Positions 7,529-18,922 of a stretch of DNA of 52,388 nt are shown piece after piece. Each line of letters opens with the position of its first letter. Within the stretch, counting starts at the first letter, position 1. The DNA is from SG8-4 sp964598225 (GTDB lineage: Bacteria > Planctomycetota > Phycisphaerae > Sedimentisphaerales > Anaerobacaceae). Where the stretch lies: the NCBI GenBank assembly GCA_964598225.1, contig CAZRBG010000042.1, positions 1 through 52,388 of the forward strand. The letters run 5' to 3'. The notes under the pieces were generated by a model, which was not told the origin of the DNA, ran no database searches, and was given only the letters and a program-made list of their open reading frames with translations. The translations under genes were made by a program, and so were the position numbers.

Positions 7529-8350
7529 TTACTTCTTAACCGTGGTGTTTTCGGCCATCCACTGGACATCTACCCAGGAGTCTTCTGCGGGGACGTTAAG
7601 CTGAAGGTTTTTAGCCCCGTAATATACGGGAGCGTTCTTTATCTTTAATCCCTCCCATTTGTGGACGACGGCGTGCCCGTCGGCAAAGGAAAACCCGCAA
7701 GAGCCGCCGTGATAATTGGCCGGGTAGTCGATGATCCGCGCGGCGTTCGGGTTTGACGCATCCGTACAGGCATTGGCAAAGGCGGCGTCGTTAATGCTGT
7801 CCGGGTGCTCGTCCACAAACACCCAGGTTTTGGCTGGGTGCACGATGCCGGTGAACTTGCTGTAAGTGCGCCAAACGTCTTGTTGTCGGCTGGCGGGAGC
7901 CGAGTTCAGCCACTCCCCATAGCCGAAGACCTGACTCATCGAGTTACTGCGAACACGCGGGACGCTTTGCCCCTGGCTGTTCGTTACTTTTGCTTTGTCC
8001 GCGGGACACTTGAATACCTCCGGATCCTTCCCTGCGTAGGACCAAAGCGGACTATTCACCAGGTCATTCTGAATGTTCCAGTTCACCGGGTCTGATGAGA
8101 AGTTCAACCAGCCGGAAATCCAATTCGGCCGCCCCGGCATATCGTCCTGACAGCCCACGAGTTTGTCGTCGTTGCTGTCGGCGTACATTCGCCAGGCAAT
8201 CATGAGGGTGCGCAGATTACTCGTACAGGCAATACTTTGGGCAATCTTCCTTACCCGTTGGAGGGACGGCATGAGAATGCCCATGAGAATCGCAATAATT
8301 GCAATAACGACAAGTAGTTCGATCAGTGTAAAACCACGTGTTTCTTTCAT
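7529..8350 (-). CDS. Type II secretion/pilin-like protein, H-X9-DG type
   Basis: A 273-residue pseudopilin of the class abundant in planctomycetes. The prepilin leader MKETRGFTLIELLVVIAIIA carries the peptidase site G-FTLIE, with the conserved Glu at mature position 5 and the long hydrophobic helix. SNLRTLMIAWRMYADSNDDK follows. The C-terminal motif H-X9-DG is in HGGSCGFSFADGHAVVHKW. GAGG lies 7 bases before the ATG at 8350. It should be inserted in the membrane and processed by a prepilin peptidase; its actual cargo or pseudopilus role is unknown. It is a single gene with a 177-bp spacer after the toxin remnant and no secretion genes nearby. Confidence 0.85.
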   Translation of the reverse strand: MKETRGFTLIELLVVIAIIAILMGILMPSLQRVRKIAQSIACTSNLRTLMIAWRMYADSNDDKLVGCQDDMPGRPNWISGWLNFSSDPVNWNIQNDLVNSPLWSYAGKDPEVFKCPADKAKVTNSQGQSVPRVRSNSMSQVFGYGEWLNSAPASRQQDVWRTYSKFTGIVHPAKTWVFVDEHPDSINDAAFANACTDASNPNAARIIDYPANYHGGSCGFSFADGHAVVHKWEGLKIKNAPVYYGAKNLQLNVPAEDSWVDVQWMAENTTVKK

Positions 8351-8565
8351 GACTAAGCCTCTTATCCACCCGGAGCCGTTCACGGGCATTTTTGCAGTAC
8401 TGGGCAACGCACCCAACCTCAAATACCCATTTTCTTCACCTTTATTTGTTAATATAGCATATTTGGAGGCAAGAAAAAACCATTTTTTTCGGCGGATGGC
8501 CGCGTTCGCCCGGTAATATCTTGTGGAAAGTGAATCGATGATTCCGCAACGCTTAAAGATACAGC

Positions 8566-9684
8566 CTAAGAGCTCCGTTTCATCAACTCTATGAACTCGC
8601 CGAAGAGGTATCTCGAATCATGCGGGCCGGGGGAGGCTTCGGGGTGGTACTGGACGCAGAAGGCGTTTAGTTTATTGCAGGAGAAGCCTTCGTTTGTGTT
8701 GTCGTTCAGGTTCAGATGGGTCAGCTCGACGTCCTGTTTCGTTAGCGAGTCGATATCGACGCAGAAGCCGTGGTTTTGTGCCGTAATTTCGATCTGGCCG
8801 CTGCGCAGGTTTTTGACCGGGTGGTTGGCGCCGTGGTGGCCGAACTTGAGCTTATATGTCTTGGCGCCCATTGCCAGAGCGAGCAACTGATGGCCCAGAC
8901 AGATGCCGAAGATGGGGATTTTGCCGAGAAGCGCGCGAATGGTCTTGACGGCATAGTCTACAGGCGCCGGGTCGCCGGGGCCGTTGCTGAGGAATACGCC
9001 GTCGGGTTTGCGGGCCATTACTTCTTTGGCCGAGGTAGACGCCGGCACGACGTGGACGTCGCAGCCGTGCGAGCGAAGGAGCCGGAGGATATTGTGTTTG
9101 ATGCCGAAATCGAAGGCTACGACTTTGAATTTCTTATCCGGCAGACACTGTTCGCCCGTCAGAACGTCACCGACGCCCGTATCCCAATCGTAAGGCTTTT
9201 TTGCGGTGACGTTTTTGACTATATCCCTTCCCACAAGGCCGGGGTACTTCTTGAGCTTGTTTTTCAGTTCCGTCACCTTGAATTCGGTCGAGGAAATGAC
9301 GCCGCGCATCGCTCCGGCTTCGCGGATGTGCTTAACCAGCGCTCTGGTGTCGATACCTTCGAGACCGACGATATTGTTAGCTTTCAGATAATCGCTGAGA
9401 GAGTCGGCATTTCGCCAGTTGCTGGGATAATCGCAGTTTTCCTTGACGATGAATCCACTGGCGAAGATTTTCCTCGATTCCCAGTCGGCCTTGTTCGTGC
9501 CGTAATTGCCGATCAGGGGATAGGTCATTGTGACTATCTGCTCGTGGTAGGACGGGTCGGTCAAAATCTCCTGATAGCCCGCCATGCTGGTGTTGAATAC
9601 GACCTCGCCGCACTTGAGGCCCTTTGCGCCGAAAGAGGTCCCTCTGAAAACTGTGCCGTCTTCAAGTAACAGAATAGCTTTCAC
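8566..9684 (-). CDS. carA: Carbamoyl-phosphate synthase small (glutaminase) subunit
   Basis: A 372-residue glutamine amidotransferase subunit that passes ammonia to CarB for pyrimidine and arginine synthesis. The N-terminal CPSase domain (LEDGTVFRGTSFG, GYQEILTDPSYHEQIVTMTY) is followed by a class I GATase domain with the nucleophile Cys in GICLGHQLLALAMG and the His/Glu pair in YHPEASPGPHDS. Length is normal. The start is GTG at 9684; its ribosome site AAGGAAACC directly follows the carB stop, 15 bp away, so the two are translationally close. Gene order is carB then carA, the reverse of the common carAB. Confidence 0.97.
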   Translation of the reverse strand: MKAILLLEDGTVFRGTSFGAKGLKCGEVVFNTSMAGYQEILTDPSYHEQIVTMTYPLIGNYGTNKADWESRKIFASGFIVKENCDYPSNWRNADSLSDYLKANNIVGLEGIDTRALVKHIREAGAMRGVISSTEFKVTELKNKLKKYPGLVGRDIVKNVTAKKPYDWDTGVGDVLTGEQCLPDKKFKVVAFDFGIKHNILRLLRSHGCDVHVVPASTSAKEVMARKPDGVFLSNGPGDPAPVDYAVKTIRALLGKIPIFGICLGHQLLALAMGAKTYKLKFGHHGANHPVKNLRSGQIEITAQNHGFCVDIDSLTKQDVELTHLNLNDNTNEGFSCNKLNAFCVQYHPEASPGPHDSRYLFGEFIELMKRSS

Positions 9685-9699
9685 TTGTTGGTTTCCTTT

Positions 9700-12915
<3,216 letters not shown>

Positions 12916-13288
12916 TTTAATTCCCGGCGCGGGCCTGGAGCCCGTGAATACTCGGCCAAGCCTGCCCCCGCCGAAAGGCGTCCCCAGGGGAGAGCCTGTC
13001 GAGGGAAAGGCCCTGCTACAATTGTCGATACTAGATTCTCCCTGCACGCATCCCCTATTATGATCTGGTGCAAACCGGAATCCGAGACACTATATCGTTC
13101 AAAGCCGGAGTATGCAAGAGCAATCTCCGAGCTAAACGGGAATCTTTTATCTTGCGGAATTGTTTGGTCCGCGTAAAATTGTCGTCAAGTGAGGTTTGGT
13201 TGCTGCCAGAGCCGGCAGGACGGCAGAAAGGCCGCAGTAGTGTTAGGATGTGGAGACATGGGAATTTTATTAGAGCGGGAGGTCAGTT
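12916..13288. other. Divergent spacer between carB and the Tat-exported protein
   Basis: A 373-bp gap carrying the promoters of two divergent genes. The part next to carB (12918-13015) is GC-rich with short inverted words (GGGCCTGGAGCCC and similar) that look like dispersed repeat debris. No PyrR attenuator, riboswitch or small gene could be recognised. Confidence 0.4.
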
Positions 13289-14848
13289 ATGAGTAACGGT
13301 AAAATTGTCAGCGGGTGCGCATGTTGCGGGATCAGCAGGCGGAAGTTTCTGGCCGGTTGTGCGGCGTGTGTTGGTACGGCGGGACTTGTAGCCGAACCGA
13401 AGCCTTTGCAGGCGGCGGATAATAAAAAGATGCGGATACGGGTTATATATTCGCTTCACGCGGTGAAGCAGCCCCGGCCGGACTGGCCCAACATCGGATT
13501 TGATTTTGGCCCGGTCATGGCGCGAATCGACAAGGCTCTTGCCGATGGTTGCCCGGAGTTCGAGTTCGTATCCTCGATGGCGAAAGGGCCGGAAGATGCA
13601 AAAAAGGTACTCGAAAAGGACAAATCCTCCAGCATTGACGGCTACGTTGTCTATCAAATGAATTGCTGGAACCGTGTCGTTCAGACGATTGCAACGTCAG
13701 GAAAGCCCGTTCTTTACGTGGACTTCCAGTACGGCGGCAGCGGCGGTTTTCTCGTCTACACCGCGAAGTTTCTGCGAAACAAGGTCGGCAATGTGGGTTT
13801 TGTGGCTTCATCCGATATGGAAGACGTGATAACCGCAGTCAAATGTTTCAATGCCATCGGGAGAGGCGGCTCTGCGTCGAATTTTGCCGCGGCTACAACG
13901 CGGGTTCGTATGAAGCGAACGCCGCAGACCGGCAATATGAGCTGCAAAACGGACGAATTACGGACGGTCTCGATTGATGAATGTGTCAGGCGGATGAAGA
14001 AGTCCAAAATTCTGGCCGTTCGGGACCAGAAATCCGGTCCGAGAGGCGAGATGGTGGGAATCCCGATGGAAGGCGTCTCTTTTGCCGAGGTTAATCAGGC
14101 ATGGGAGAGTGCGGACAAGGATGAATCCAAAGAAGTCGCTGCGCAATGGAAAGCTGATGCCAGAGAGGTAGTCGATGTATCGGATGCAACGCTGGAAACC
14201 TCCGCCGCGATGTACTTAGGCATGAAGGAAGTGCTCAAGAAACATGGGGCAAATGCGATCGCGATCAATTGCCTGGGCGGATTCTACGGCAACCATATCC
14301 ACGCCTACCCGTGCCTGGGATTCCACCGGTTGAACAACGAGGGTCTGGTCGGGGCGTGCGAGTGCGACGTCAGGTCCACGGCGACGATGCTTATGATCAA
14401 CGCACTGACCGACGGCCGGCCGAGCTTCATCTCTGATCCCGTGATCGACACGGCCAAACGGCAGATTATCTACGCTCATTGTGTAGCCCCGAACAGGATG
14501 TTCGGCCCCGACGGCCCGACGAATCCCTTTGCCGTCATGACCCATTCCGAGGACCGGCAGGGGGCTTCCGTGCGTTCGATCCTGCCGTTGGGTTATATGA
14601 CCACAACGCTGGAGATCAGGAATCCGCAGAAAGAGATACTGATGCACTTAGGCAAGGCGGTTGCCAATGATCCCGACGACCGCGCGTGCCGGACAAAGCT
14701 CGCCGCCGAGCCTGTAGGAGATATCGAGAAGCTTTTCACAATGTGGGACCACTGGGGCTGGCATCGAGTAACCTGCTACGGCGACATAAAGGAACCGGTA
14801 TATTCACTGGCCGATTCAATGGGCTGGAAAGTAATCGAAGAGGCTTGA
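13289..14848 (+). CDS. Tat-exported protein, sugar-isomerase-like
   Basis: A 519-residue protein with a twin-arginine leader (ISRRKFLAGCAACVGTAGLV) followed by a signal peptidase-like site near LQAADN. The body resembles the L-fucose/L-arabinose isomerase fold: a Rossmann-like N-part with MNCWNRVVQTIATSGKPVLY, a conserved middle (NCLGGFYGNHIHAYPCLGFH followed by RLNNEGLVGACECDVRSTAT) and a C-part with HWGWHRVTCYGD. Such exported isomerase-like proteins are seen in planctomycetes without known substrate. A cysteine-rich start (GCACCGIS) precedes the Tat motif. It stands alone between carB and the topoisomerase genes. The general family is likely; an isomerase reaction is not proven. Confidence 0.65.
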   Translation: MSNGKIVSGCACCGISRRKFLAGCAACVGTAGLVAEPKPLQAADNKKMRIRVIYSLHAVKQPRPDWPNIGFDFGPVMARIDKALADGCPEFEFVSSMAKGPEDAKKVLEKDKSSSIDGYVVYQMNCWNRVVQTIATSGKPVLYVDFQYGGSGGFLVYTAKFLRNKVGNVGFVASSDMEDVITAVKCFNAIGRGGSASNFAAATTRVRMKRTPQTGNMSCKTDELRTVSIDECVRRMKKSKILAVRDQKSGPRGEMVGIPMEGVSFAEVNQAWESADKDESKEVAAQWKADAREVVDVSDATLETSAAMYLGMKEVLKKHGANAIAINCLGGFYGNHIHAYPCLGFHRLNNEGLVGACECDVRSTATMLMINALTDGRPSFISDPVIDTAKRQIIYAHCVAPNRMFGPDGPTNPFAVMTHSEDRQGASVRSILPLGYMTTTLEIRNPQKEILMHLGKAVANDPDDRACRTKLAAEPVGDIEKLFTMWDHWGWHRVTCYGDIKEPVYSLADSMGWKVIEEA

Positions 14849-15037
14849 CCGTTTCCAGAGTTGCGTAGTCATCTCGACCGGGGGCCTGCCGAAGGTGGGT
14901 CGCAGCGGAGTGATCTGGTGCCGAATAACAAGAGTAGACGACCATCTCATCGGATGGACCGTTCCTTTAGCTTGACGCAATGACTTGTTGTTCTTATCAT
15001 TAGTCTGTAGTGATTCGTCGCGGCGTATAAGAGACTG

Positions 15038-15120
15038 TTCGTAGTGACGCCGTAAGAGCCTGTCCTGAGCGGAGCCGAAGGGCGGTTTTTTTTAAAATGC
15101 CCTCACGAGCACACTACGAA
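15038..15120. repeat. GTAGTGACGCC dispersed element carrying a nested insert
   Basis: Terminal inverted repeats TTCGTAGTG (15038) and CACTACGAA (15112-15120) bound an element that also occurs at 34873-34927. Compared with that copy it has about 25 extra bases (around 15057-15081, GTCCTGAGCGGAGCCGAAGG). That insert is itself a dispersed word, found again in inverted orientation at 44160-44179 with two differences. The element lies in the 295-bp gap between the Tat protein and topoisomerase VI B. Confidence 0.75.
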
Positions 15121-15143
15121 CGGGCTATTTTTGGAAGGAGCCG

Positions 15144-16850
15144 ATGCGTATGGCAAAAGCCGTTAAGAAGCAGGCGAAAGCAAAACCTAGAGCTAAGGCT
15201 GTAAAGAAAGTTGTAAAGAAGAAGGCGAGATCACGTGGCGAGGGTGTCCCGCCCTTGAACAAGGGCAAGATGCCCTCGCCACGGAAGGCCGAGGCTGCTC
15301 GTCATGCTACGGCTGAGGAGATGTCGTTGCGGCAGCGGGAGATTTCGGTTGCCGAGTTCTTCACTAAGAACCGGCACTTGCTCGGTTTTGATAATCCACG
15401 CAAGGCGCTGCTGACTACCATTAAGGAAGGGGTAGATAATTCGCTGGATGCCTGTGAAGAAGCCGGGATACTGCCAAAGGTCAAGGTGGTCATCGTTCGC
15501 TGCGAAGAGGAAGATCGTTATCACGTCACAATCGAAGACAACGGGCCCGGGATTCTCAGAAAGCAGATTCCGAAGATTTTCGCCAAGCTTCTTTACGGCT
15601 CGAAGTTTCACCGGCTCAAGATGTCTCGCGGCCAGCAGGGCATCGGCATCTCCGCCGCCGGTATGTACGGACAACTGACCACCGGAAAACCCGTTTCAAT
15701 CACCTCGAAGACAGGAAAGAACAAACCGGCCCATCATTACAAGCTGGAGATAGACACCAAGAAAAACGACCCGCGCATCATCGCGGATGAGCAGGTCGAA
15801 TGGCCTGTGGAGCGCGGCACAAAGGTCGAGATCGAGCTGGAAGCCAAGTATCAGAAGGGCAGGCAATCCGTCGAGGAATATCTCGAACAGACCGCCATCG
15901 CCAATCCCCACGTCTCACTCGAATTCGTGACGCCCGACGGTGAGACGAAGCAATACAAACAGGTCTCTAAGGAACTGCCCGTTGAAACCCGCGAGATCAA
16001 GCCGCATCCCTACGGTGTCGAGCTGGGGATGCTGATCAAGATGCTCCACGACACGCAGGCCCGCACGCTTCAGTCCTTTCTGCACACGGAGTTCTCCCGC
16101 ATCAGCAGTAACGTTGCCAAAAAGATCTGCGAGCAGGCCAGGATTTACGAGCGAGCCAGGCCGACGCGGATAGCTCGCCAGGAGGCGGACAGTCTGTTCA
16201 AGGCGATCAACAAGACCAAAATCATGAATCCGCCGACCGACTGCCTCAGCCCGATCGGCGAGGAATTGATCCTTGCGGGGCTGAAAAAGCAGATAGAGGC
16301 GGACTTCTACACCGCGGTTACGCGCCCGCCCGCGGTCTATCGAGGCAATCCCTTCCAGATTGAGGCGGGTCTCGCCTACGGCGGAGCGCTGCCGGCCGAG
16401 GGGCTGGCGCGTCTACTGCGATACGCCAACCGTGTGCCGCTGCTCTACCAGCAGTCTGCCTGTGCGATAACCAAGTCCATTCTGACCACGGGATGGCGCA
16501 AGTACGCCGTTCAGCAGTCGGCGGGCGCTCTGCCCTCCGGGCCGCTTACCATCATGGTGCACATGGCTTCTGTATGGGTCCCCTTCACGTCCGAGAGCAA
16601 AGAAGCCGTGGCGCATTATCCGGAGATCGTCAAGCAGATCAAACTGGCTCTCCAGGAGTGCGGCCGCAAGCTGGCGATCTTCGTACGCCGCCGCCGCAAA
16701 GCTGCTGAGTCGCAGCGCAAAAAGGCGTACATCCAGAAATACATCCCGCACGTCGCGATCGCGCTGCGTGAGATGCTGGATCTGTCCGAGCGCCAGCAGA
16801 CCACACTGATCAACCAATTGACAGACGTGCTCGAAAGGAGCCGATCGTGA
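15144..16850 (+). CDS. top6B: DNA topoisomerase VI subunit B
   Basis: A 568-residue GHKL ATPase subunit of type IIB topoisomerase, the part that binds ATP and clamps DNA. The Bergerat motifs are clear: TTIKEGVDNSLDACEEAG (Asn99), EDNGPGI (131-137) and SRGQQGIGISAAGMYGQLTT (161-180). A helix-two-turn-helix region and transducer domain follow, ending near residue 560. The first 60 residues are a lysine-rich, poorly conserved tail (KAVKKQAKAKPRAK...), part of which (residues 31-47) is encoded by a palindromic repeat at 15234-15283. The stop overlaps the start of subunit A by four bases. The family is mainly archaeal and plant, with scattered bacterial members. Confidence 0.96.
   Translation: MRMAKAVKKQAKAKPRAKAVKKVVKKKARSRGEGVPPLNKGKMPSPRKAEAARHATAEEMSLRQREISVAEFFTKNRHLLGFDNPRKALLTTIKEGVDNSLDACEEAGILPKVKVVIVRCEEEDRYHVTIEDNGPGILRKQIPKIFAKLLYGSKFHRLKMSRGQQGIGISAAGMYGQLTTGKPVSITSKTGKNKPAHHYKLEIDTKKNDPRIIADEQVEWPVERGTKVEIELEAKYQKGRQSVEEYLEQTAIANPHVSLEFVTPDGETKQYKQVSKELPVETREIKPHPYGVELGMLIKMLHDTQARTLQSFLHTEFSRISSNVAKKICEQARIYERARPTRIARQEADSLFKAINKTKIMNPPTDCLSPIGEELILAGLKKQIEADFYTAVTRPPAVYRGNPFQIEAGLAYGGALPAEGLARLLRYANRVPLLYQQSACAITKSILTTGWRKYAVQQSAGALPSGPLTIMVHMASVWVPFTSESKEAVAHYPEIVKQIKLALQECGRKLAIFVRRRRKAAESQRKKAYIQKYIPHVAIALREMLDLSERQQTTLINQLTDVLERSRS
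15234..15283. repeat. Palindromic element translated within topoisomerase VI B
   Basis: Outer arms CGTGGCGAGGG (15234-15244) and CCCTCGCCACG (15273-15283) are perfect inverted repeats of 11 bp. Between them an inner hairpin GCCCTTG/CAAGGGC (15251-15257, 15260-15266) is also perfect. The element starts exactly at codon 31 and encodes RGEGVPPLNKGKMPSPR in frame. Its GC content contrasts with the AAG/GTT-rich lysine tail around it, so it looks like a repeat inserted into a tolerant region. Confidence 0.85.
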
Positions 16851-17929
16851 GCAAGATCGCCGGCCAGATCAAAGAAACGGCTACCTCGGTCCGAAGCAAA
16901 ATCCAGCGAAAGAGCAAACCGACGCTGTCGTTTCCGTTGCGCTCGCTTAGCAATGTGAAGTATCATCCGAAGAAAGGCTTTCTCGAACTCAGAGGTAAGA
17001 AAAAGGTCCGCACGCTCACCGTCGGCACAGTCAAGACATTCGCGCAGACGCTGCGGATGATGTCTCAGGCCAAGAATCTGGTGGCGGATGATGAAATAAT
17101 GACCAAGCGAGAGGCTTATTACGTCTCCAAGAACTGGGATGCCGCCCGCTTCGACGAGCAGCCGGAGTCGGATACCGTTATCGACGATATCGAAGCGCTT
17201 TTTCAGGTCAATCGCGAGCAGCTCGGGTTCATTCCCGAAGAGAAGGGCGGGGAAGTCGCCGGCAAGCTGATCGTCATCGACCGCGATTCCGATACCGGCA
17301 AGAGCATTCGTATCGACTGCACCAAATTCGGCTCCGGCGCCTATTCGATCCCGATTTCCGTCGAGCATCTTAAGTTCGAGACGAAGGCGAAGTTCCTGCT
17401 TGCCATCGAAACCGCGGGCATGTTCCAGCGCCTGGTAAAGCACAACTACTGGCGCAAGGCCAATTGCATCCTCGTATCGATGGGAGGCGTGCCGACACGC
17501 GCCTGCAGGCGGTTTATTCGCAGGCTTGCGGACGAGTTAAAGCTGCCCGTATATGCGTTCGTCGATTGCGATCCTTACGGCATGTTCAACATCTACCGCA
17601 CGCTGAAGGTCGGCTCGGGGAACGCCGCACATATCAACCGCTTCTTCTGCGTGCCCAACGCTCGCTTTCTCGGCGTCACGCCGCAGGATATCGTGGATTA
17701 CGAGCTGCCTACACACCCGCTTAAGGAAGTCGATATCAAACGTGCCGGAGACGCTCTCAAGAACGATCCGTTCGTGCAGCATTACAAGCCCTGGCGGGAT
17801 GCGATAAGTCAGTTGCTCGAAATGGGAGTAAGGGCCGAGCAGCAGGCGTTCGCAGTGCACAACCTGAACTACGTGATCGAGAACTACCTGCCCGAGAAAC
17901 TCGCGGCCAAGAAGAAGTTTCTGCCGTAG
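16847..17929 (+). CDS. top6A: DNA topoisomerase VI subunit A (Spo11 family)
   Basis: A 360-residue DNA-cleaving subunit. The catalytic tyrosine lies in MTKREAYYVSKNW (Tyr92 by alignment with the family pattern T-x-R-x-x-Y-Y). The Toprim domain has the conserved acidic residues in YAFVDCDPYGMFNIYRTLKV and an upstream VSMGGVPTRACRRFIRRLAD. Start is GTG at 16847 in a GTGA overlap with the subunit B stop, so the two subunits are made together as an A2B2 enzyme that relaxes and unlinks DNA using ATP. The stop is followed after 6 bases by a strong palindromic repeat (17936-17994) that could also end transcription. Confidence 0.96.
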   Translation: MSKIAGQIKETATSVRSKIQRKSKPTLSFPLRSLSNVKYHPKKGFLELRGKKKVRTLTVGTVKTFAQTLRMMSQAKNLVADDEIMTKREAYYVSKNWDAARFDEQPESDTVIDDIEALFQVNREQLGFIPEEKGGEVAGKLIVIDRDSDTGKSIRIDCTKFGSGAYSIPISVEHLKFETKAKFLLAIETAGMFQRLVKHNYWRKANCILVSMGGVPTRACRRFIRRLADELKLPVYAFVDCDPYGMFNIYRTLKVGSGNAAHINRFFCVPNARFLGVTPQDIVDYELPTHPLKEVDIKRAGDALKNDPFVQHYKPWRDAISQLLEMGVRAEQQAFAVHNLNYVIENYLPEKLAAKKKFLP

Positions 17930-17935
17930 AGCACT

Positions 17936-17994
17936 GTAGGGTGGGGCTTGCCCCACCAATGACGTATTCAACCGGCGGGCAAGCCCCACCCTGC
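17936..17994. repeat. GTAGGGTGGGGCTTGCCCCACC dispersed palindrome
   Basis: The left end GTAGGGTGGGGCTTGCCCCA and the right end GGCGGGCAAGCCCCACCCTG are inverted repeats around a short centre, and each arm is also self-complementary (GGGGC/GCCCC). A second copy lies at 27842-27897 with a different central sequence. Both sit tightly against gene ends. Confidence 0.85.
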
Positions 17995-18020
17995 GTTCTG
18001 ACGGTGTCCGGTGTCACGGT

Positions 18021-18875
18021 CTAATGATATTTGGGAGTCAGAAACGCCTGAGCGCCGTAGTTCTTCACGCCGTGTGCATCCTCTGCGTTGAAGGATTCGA
18101 CACGCCCGTCGAGGTAGCCTGCGTTGAGCCTAATCCGAGGCTTGCTCTGCATGCCGGGGTCTTTATTAATCCAGTACGGATGTGCTCTCGTGCCGTCTCT
18201 GAACGGATGGGACGAGCACCACGTCTGCTGCGGGCTGGGCCACAGCAGATTTGTATTGTTCGTGAGGTAGAAAAGGGCATCCTGAACCACAAGTTTCGTC
18301 CTCGAATCGAGCCGGTTGGCGCCCTCGAAATGCGACTGGTTCTTGTCAACGTGTGCCGAGGTTTCGTGATTGTAGCCCTGATAGCTCCACAGAATCGTAT
18401 ATGTCGAGTGCAGCGGGGCGAACGATCCGGTTTTATAGAATTCGCCGTAGGTCCCCTCCGCGGCCCGGCCGGAATTGGCGGGCGGCCAGGGCGTGCTGTC
18501 TTTTATCGCCGAGAGCGTGCAGTTGAAAACGCTGACGTCCTTTAGGTAAGACCCCAAATACCTTCCGGCTGGGTGGTAACTCTTGCTGTTGACGCTCGCA
18601 ACGGTTCCTACGTTGTTGCGATTCCAGTTCAACTCGAAGGGGCGGTGGTAGTTCACGGGAGCCTGAATCGTAGAAGGGTGAGGCGGCAGCTTCGAGCCGT
18701 TGTCTTCGGCATAAGTTACCAGGCCGAGGATTAATTGCCGCATGTTGCTGCCGCATGATATCATCTTTGCCTGTTGCCGGGCCTTCCGCAGAGTCGGCAG
18801 AAGAATGCCCATCAACAGGGCAATGATGGCGATAACCACCAAGAGCTCAATTAGTGTGAATCCTTTGCGTTTCAT
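18021..18875 (-). CDS. Prepilin-like pseudopilin protein
   Basis: A 284-residue protein with the prepilin leader MKRKGFTLIELLVVIAIIAL, the Glu at mature position 5 and a hydrophobic helix, then SCGSNMRQLILGLVTYAEDN. The C-terminal part has RIRLNAGYLDGRVESFNAED, a variant of the usual H-X9-DG end (no clear His nine residues before the DG). It is similar in start and layout to the protein at 7529-8350 but otherwise diverged. It converges with topoisomerase VI A and lies 48 bp downstream of the beta-helix gene on the same strand, so the two might be co-transcribed. Confidence 0.83.
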   Translation of the reverse strand: MKRKGFTLIELLVVIAIIALLMGILLPTLRKARQQAKMISCGSNMRQLILGLVTYAEDNGSKLPPHPSTIQAPVNYHRPFELNWNRNNVGTVASVNSKSYHPAGRYLGSYLKDVSVFNCTLSAIKDSTPWPPANSGRAAEGTYGEFYKTGSFAPLHSTYTILWSYQGYNHETSAHVDKNQSHFEGANRLDSRTKLVVQDALFYLTNNTNLLWPSPQQTWCSSHPFRDGTRAHPYWINKDPGMQSKPRIRLNAGYLDGRVESFNAEDAHGVKNYGAQAFLTPKYH

Positions 18876-18922
18876 AATATTCTACCCCCACTCAGTTTGG
18901 GCTTTCACGGGCTGCGCCGGTA

